Below are positions 31,533 to 33,622 of a stretch of 33,622 nucleotides of DNA, one piece after another. This stretch comes from Saprospiraceae bacterium (GTDB taxonomy: Bacteria; Bacteroidota; Bacteroidia; Chitinophagales; Saprospiraceae). Position 1 is the first letter of the stretch. Every line of letters begins with the position of its first letter. The translations under genes were made by a program, and so were the position numbers. The notes below the pieces were generated by a model. It did no database searches. It saw only the letters and a list, made by a program, of their open reading frames with translations, and was not told where the DNA came from. The stretch is taken from assembly GCA_013361075.1 (NCBI GenBank), contig JABWAJ010000003.1:1-33622 (forward strand), given 5' to 3'.

Positions 31533-33622
31533 TTATTTAGTTAGTTTGAGCGTTATCGTCAAGCCTTCAGCTGTTGCTGTGCCCAATGTGGCGAGTCCTG
31601 TTACGAGGTCTCCCGTTGCTACGGTCATGGGATTTGTTGTGCTGGTAATGTACCTGGTACCGTTCACTATGTTTGAATTAAGGAACCCACTTGTTGGGGT
31701 TCCCGCAGACGTAGTTTTAACAAGCTCTACGGCAATATTGCCCGTTCCACTAACCGCACTTTGGGTTCTGTATGACGCGGAGGTAATTGTATATCCATCC
31801 AAATCAGGAGGAATTACGATAGCGTCATACGAATCAGCCGTAATGGTTTGTTCCTGAAAATTCGTATGCGTAAATGTGAGATAGACCGTTGGCCAGTCAA
31901 AAGTAGTGGCTCCGCCACCGAGGGAAGTTACTACCTGTCCTGCAACAGCGCCATCCCCGTTATCCGGAAAAACAAACGTGTACGAAGTGAGTGATGGAGG
32001 CGGTCTAAGGCCGACAAAATCGCCTTCCTGATTAATTAACCTGATATTTACGTCGGTTCCGCTGGTTATGGAACCAAAAGTAAACAGGTTTATTGCAGGC
32101 GATACCACCAGCCGATTGCCCGCAACATCCCCCAATATATGGCTGCCTGCCTGATTCAAATGCAACCCGTTCCCTCCGGGTGTAGACATCGTAAATGTTC
32201 CCAATAAACTGGCTGATGTACCATTCGCCACCGTGCCCGATCCGCCATAGATGCCGTTTCCGTCGCCGGTGGCATTGATGGTAAGATTGTTAGAAGCTTG
32301 TGAAAACGATACATTGGTTCCCGCTGTCAGTGTTACATCCGTTCCCGTGCTACTATTCAGCGTCACCGGAGAAGATGCTCCCGAAAATGTCAGGTTTGTT
32401 GCTCCAATGGCAGATTCAGCAATGTATTGCCCCGTTCCATCCGAGTTATAGCGCCAAAAGGAATTGGCACCGGGGCGAACGGATGGGTAAGTGACAAAAT
32501 TCAAGGTGCTTGTTTCGTAGGCAAAAATATTCGAGCTGTTGACATTAAGCCCTCGAAGAGAGGTGCCAGCCGCAAAATACTGCATGAGTGCATCAGTTGA
32601 TGTTGCCTGAAATCCCGCGCCGTTGTTTGTGCCCGTATTTCGGCTTTCAAAAAATGCAAGTGCATTTGTAGCCTCAAATACATTTCGAGTCGTGCTCGCA
32701 ATTGTTCTTATGCCTGCGCGTGGTGAAACCTGTGTTCCGGCCCACACTTCAGCGAAGTTTGTTGCAGAAGTTGAAAATTTCGAGGCCCAACCCTGGCCTG
32801 TTGTGCCTGCACCCAATCCGGTAGTTTGATACCCTAAAGTATAGTTTCCGCGTACAAAAGAAACATTCCCGTCGGTTGGCACTGTTACAACCCGGTTGAC
32901 AGCAGCCGGTATAGATCCGTCGCTGTTGTAAATATTCACGGCAGTAGGCCCAAATGTTGAGGGATCTTTCCATTCCAGTCCCGTATTGGTAGCGTTGATA
33001 CCCGGCACAAAATTAGCCTGCGGTGTCCCGGAAATAGGGTGCCGCTTTACATCTTTGTCCGTCACATCATATCCGAGGAAATTTGCAGGTACACCGTCCG
33101 AAAAGAGGTTGTACCGGTCGAGCTCCAGTCTCCCATTGCCTTCAATTGTCATTGTATTGCGAATGAAGGATTCCCCCAACTGCCGGGTATAAAAATTCAG
33201 CGACACATTAGAGGTAGCGCCTCCGCCCTCCTCGTCTAAAGCGTCAATAATTGCACCTACCCTCAAACTATCGCCCACGCCAAAAGGAGCGGCAAACCTG
33301 ATTTTACCAATGGTTGTGCGGGTGGTCGTCGGATTTGTCCGGGCAATGGTGATGCTGTTTTGATCATCCTGCGATGCTCCCGTTCCTCCTCCCGGTGCCC
33401 GGAATAACCAGGTCTTTTCAGGGACCTTCAGATTTCCCCGAACCCATTCAAAGATGGCAGCGCCGCCATTGGTCCGGAATCGAAAGGTTGAATCTGCCTG
33501 GAATCCATAGGTCGTATCCTGGGTAAAGATGCTTGCTTTCCCCATCCTGTAAACAGCCTCATACATGGTCCGGTCAGCGCCCGGATCAACCCAGCGCCAG
33601 TCGTCATCGCCACCGATGTACG
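31533..33622 (-). CDS. Fibre-like structural protein (5' end outside window)
   Basis: The frame is open to the right edge, so the true start lies beyond 33622. An ATG at 33566 is in frame, but the codons before it continue without a stop (GDDDWRWVDPGADRT), and a start there is unlikely. At least 695 residues are visible. The protein is rich in Gly, Ser, Thr and Asn, with beta-strand-like stretches (LTFSGASSPVTLNSST, GTDVTLTAGTNVSFSQ, NNLTINATGDGNGIYGG). Such composition is typical of phage tail or receptor-binding fibres and some surface adhesins. No peptidase, T9SS tail or signal is visible in the part shown. It heads the visible leftward block. Confidence 0.72.
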   Translation of the reverse strand, partial: YIGGDDDWRWVDPGADRTMYEAVYRMGKASIFTQDTTYGFQADSTFRFRTNGGAAIFEWVRGNLKVPEKTWLFRAPGGGTGASQDDQNSITIARTNPTTTRTTIGKIRFAAPFGVGDSLRVGAIIDALDEEGGGATSNVSLNFYTRQLGESFIRNTMTIEGNGRLELDRYNLFSDGVPANFLGYDVTDKDVKRHPISGTPQANFVPGINATNTGLEWKDPSTFGPTAVNIYNSDGSIPAAVNRVVTVPTDGNVSFVRGNYTLGYQTTGLGAGTTGQGWASKFSTSATNFAEVWAGTQVSPRAGIRTIASTTRNVFEATNALAFFESRNTGTNNGAGFQATSTDALMQYFAAGTSLRGLNVNSSNIFAYETSTLNFVTYPSVRPGANSFWRYNSDGTGQYIAESAIGATNLTFSGASSPVTLNSSTGTDVTLTAGTNVSFSQASNNLTINATGDGNGIYGGSGTVANGTSASLLGTFTMSTPGGNGLHLNQAGSHILGDVAGNRLVVSPAINLFTFGSITSGTDVNIRLINQEGDFVGLRPPPSLTSYTFVFPDNGDGAVAGQVVTSLGGGATTFDWPTVYLTFTHTNFQEQTITADSYDAIVIPPDLDGYTITSASYRTQSAVSGTGNIAVELVKTTSAGTPTSGFLNSNIVNGTRYITSTTNPMTVATGDLVTGLATLGTATAEGLTITLKLTK

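Larger units (their letters stand above)
24216..33622. mobile_element. Integrated prophage-like element next to tRNA-Asp (right end outside window)
   Basis: Everything from the tRNA-Asp to the right edge has mobile-element character: a tyrosine recombinase adjacent to the tRNA, then a leftward block of tightly spaced genes for small membrane proteins, a lysozyme-like protein, a RadC protein, a large ParB-domain protein, a holin-like protein and a fibre-like protein. No housekeeping gene occurs. The exact left junction is unresolved; it may lie in the tRNA 3' half or just beyond the terminator. The right end and the capsid and packaging genes are not in view, so phage type is undetermined. A duplicate of the tRNA 3' end was not seen up to 33622. 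Confidence 0.75.

Noticed and set aside
1..33622. CRISPR array or rRNA operon
   Set aside because: No regularly spaced direct repeats with unique spacers and no rRNA-like sequence were seen.

Overview
The window reads as a Bacteroidota chromosome, most likely of the class Saprospiria; the lineage is inferred from protein families, not proved. The evidence is a PorZ component of the type IX secretion system (T9SS), two T9SS-sorted proteins with 'PNP' tails, Bacteroidota-specific families (DUF4837, DUF6089, DUF6913 types), promoter -7 boxes of the Bacteroidota form TAnnTTTG, and few Shine-Dalgarno sites.

Positions 1-24215 are ordinary chromosome. From the left: the end of iscS, then iscU and iscA (iron-sulfur cluster assembly); a DUF4837 lipoprotein and a MoxR ATPase on the minus strand; porZ followed closely by a family 2 glycosyltransferase; a DUF6089 outer-membrane protein; pgeF; an exported probable barrel protein; lipA followed by a type II toxin-antitoxin pair; a DinB-like protein; a divergent sugar nucleotidyltransferase / NAD-dependent epimerase pair; an Omp28-like thioredoxin-fold T9SS cargo and a second small T9SS cargo; ppgK; two paralogous cyclophilin lipoproteins, one with a PKD domain; and a leftward cluster accA - DUF6913 - dapA - LolC/E-type permease - small hypothetical. 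Three intergenic regions hold imperfect palindromes (611-698, 9927-10109, 12329-12413) that look like small non-autonomous repeats.

At 24142-24215 lies an intact tRNA-Asp(GTC), followed by a strong terminator and a tyrosine recombinase. From there to the right edge the window is probably an integrated prophage whose far end is not in view. Apart from the integrase, every gene runs leftward in tightly packed order: a fibre-like protein cut by the window edge, a holin-like membrane protein, a small unknown, a tiny membrane protein, a membrane-anchored lysozyme-like protein with an RNNNPGN motif, a tail-anchored small protein, a 901-residue multidomain protein with a ParB-like domain, a RadC/JAMM protein with an added membrane anchor, and another small anchored protein. 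Four products share the layout 'short Gly/Leu membrane helix, basic residues, Pro-rich linker'. Such a set of small single-helix proteins recalls membrane-containing tailless phages, but no capsid protein or packaging ATPase is in the window, so that assignment is a hypothesis.

The element also carries its own repeats: tandem 17-bp palindromic units before the integrase, two direct repeats just after it, and six GATAAC/GTTATC-cored motifs in two clusters 5 kb apart with spacings 44/55 and 55/44 bp. This 9.4-kb region is the most likely place for something undescribed.
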